5,411 nt of DNA from Candidatus Heimdallarchaeota archaeon (GTDB lineage Archaea; Asgardarchaeota; Heimdallarchaeia; JABLTI01), in NCBI GenBank assembly GCA_023128635.1, contig JAGMDP010000074.1:1-5411 (forward strand). The letters run 5' to 3'. Under the pieces are notes generated by a model. That model made no database searches and was not told the DNA's origin. It saw only the letters and a program-made list of their open reading frames with translations. This document shows positions 5,116-5,411 of the stretch, in pieces. Both the position numbers and the translations under genes were made by a program. How positions within the stretch are numbered: the first letter of the stretch is position 1; each line of letters begins with the position of its first letter.

Positions 5116-5411
5116 ATGGTTACTTGTGAATATCCTGACTGTGGCAGAAAGGAAGCTTTACCTTTCAAATGTCGATATTGCACTAAGTCATTTTGTACTA
5201 CACATCGTTTACCAGAAAACCATGATTGTGAGAAACTTCATCTTGCTACTTCTCCATCCTATACACAATCAAATGTAAAGGAAGCAACAAAAGTAGAAGT
5301 TAGTGAGAAAAGAACCAGACGTCAACGAAGAAAAAGTGCTCCAATCGAGCCAGAATACTTTGAACCAGACTCTCACTATTATACTACCGATGATTCAGGC
5401 CAAGTCTATAC
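5116..5411 (+). CDS. AN1-type zinc-finger protein (N-terminal part; C-terminus outside window)
   Basis: The first 98 residues are visible. Residues 4-38 contain a complete AN1 finger: C4-x4-C9-x9-C19-x2-C22-x4-C27-x2-H30-x5-H36-x-C38, the eight ligands that bind two zinc ions, with F17 and F26 at usual hydrophobic positions. It is followed by a Ser/Thr-rich linker, a strongly basic patch (K65-K73, KRTRRQRRK) and an acidic, tyrosine-containing stretch (78-93). In eukaryotes AN1 fingers occur in ZFAND/stress-associated proteins linked to ubiquitin, p97 and the proteasome. In archaea, as I recall, an N-terminal AN1 finger can be joined to a membrane protease domain such as rhomboid or a site-2-type protease; whether that holds here lies beyond the edge. 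The start is chosen because C4 must be included and a TATA box fits; the SD signal is weak. The finger is certain, function is not. Confidence 0.85.
   Translation, partial: MVTCEYPDCGRKEALPFKCRYCTKSFCTTHRLPENHDCEKLHLATSPSYTQSNVKEATKVEVSEKRTRRQRRKSAPIEPEYFEPDSHYYTTDDSGQVY

Overview
The window looks like a fragment of an AT-rich archaeal genome, most likely an Asgard archaeon (Heimdallarchaeia- or Lokiarchaeia-like); that placement is inference. It rests on an AN1-type zinc finger with a perfect ligand pattern, an exported protein ending in a 'PGY + hydrophobic stretch + KRRK' tail like the C-terminal sorting signals of Asgard surface proteins, TATA-like boxes upstream of the starts, purine-rich Shine-Dalgarno (SD) sites in front of most genes, and a TTG start. 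No RNA gene, CRISPR array, transposase or integrase is visible.

Layout. Minus strand, 611 down to 1: a bactofilin-like beta-solenoid protein whose C-terminus lies outside the window. A 188-bp divergent promoter region separates it from four plus-strand genes: a stand-alone seven-helix membrane protein (800-1555); an exported, C-terminally anchored surface protein with an internal repeat (1684-3282), followed by a clear hairpin plus T-rich terminator; a multi-pass GT-C-type glycosyltransferase (3515-5032); and the start of an AN1 zinc-finger protein (5116 to the edge). The gaps are 128, 232 and 83 bp and each holds a TATA-like box, so the plus-strand genes look individually transcribed rather than a tight operon.

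How the genes may relate. Four of the five concern the cell envelope or shape: a filament-forming scaffold candidate, a 7TM sensor-like protein, a surface protein with five N-glycosylation sequons, and a lipid-linked-sugar glycosyltransferase. The fifth carries a zinc finger that in eukaryotes is tied to ubiquitin and stress biology. Shared location suggests an envelope theme but does not prove a shared pathway.

The least explained signals are the inverted repeats near the predicted transcription starts of three plus-strand genes (1637-1655, 3420-3447, 5078-5110), the heptamer TACTTAC, found four times and only between genes, and the repeated-motif architecture of the surface protein. I do not see a clearly new multi-gene system in this window.
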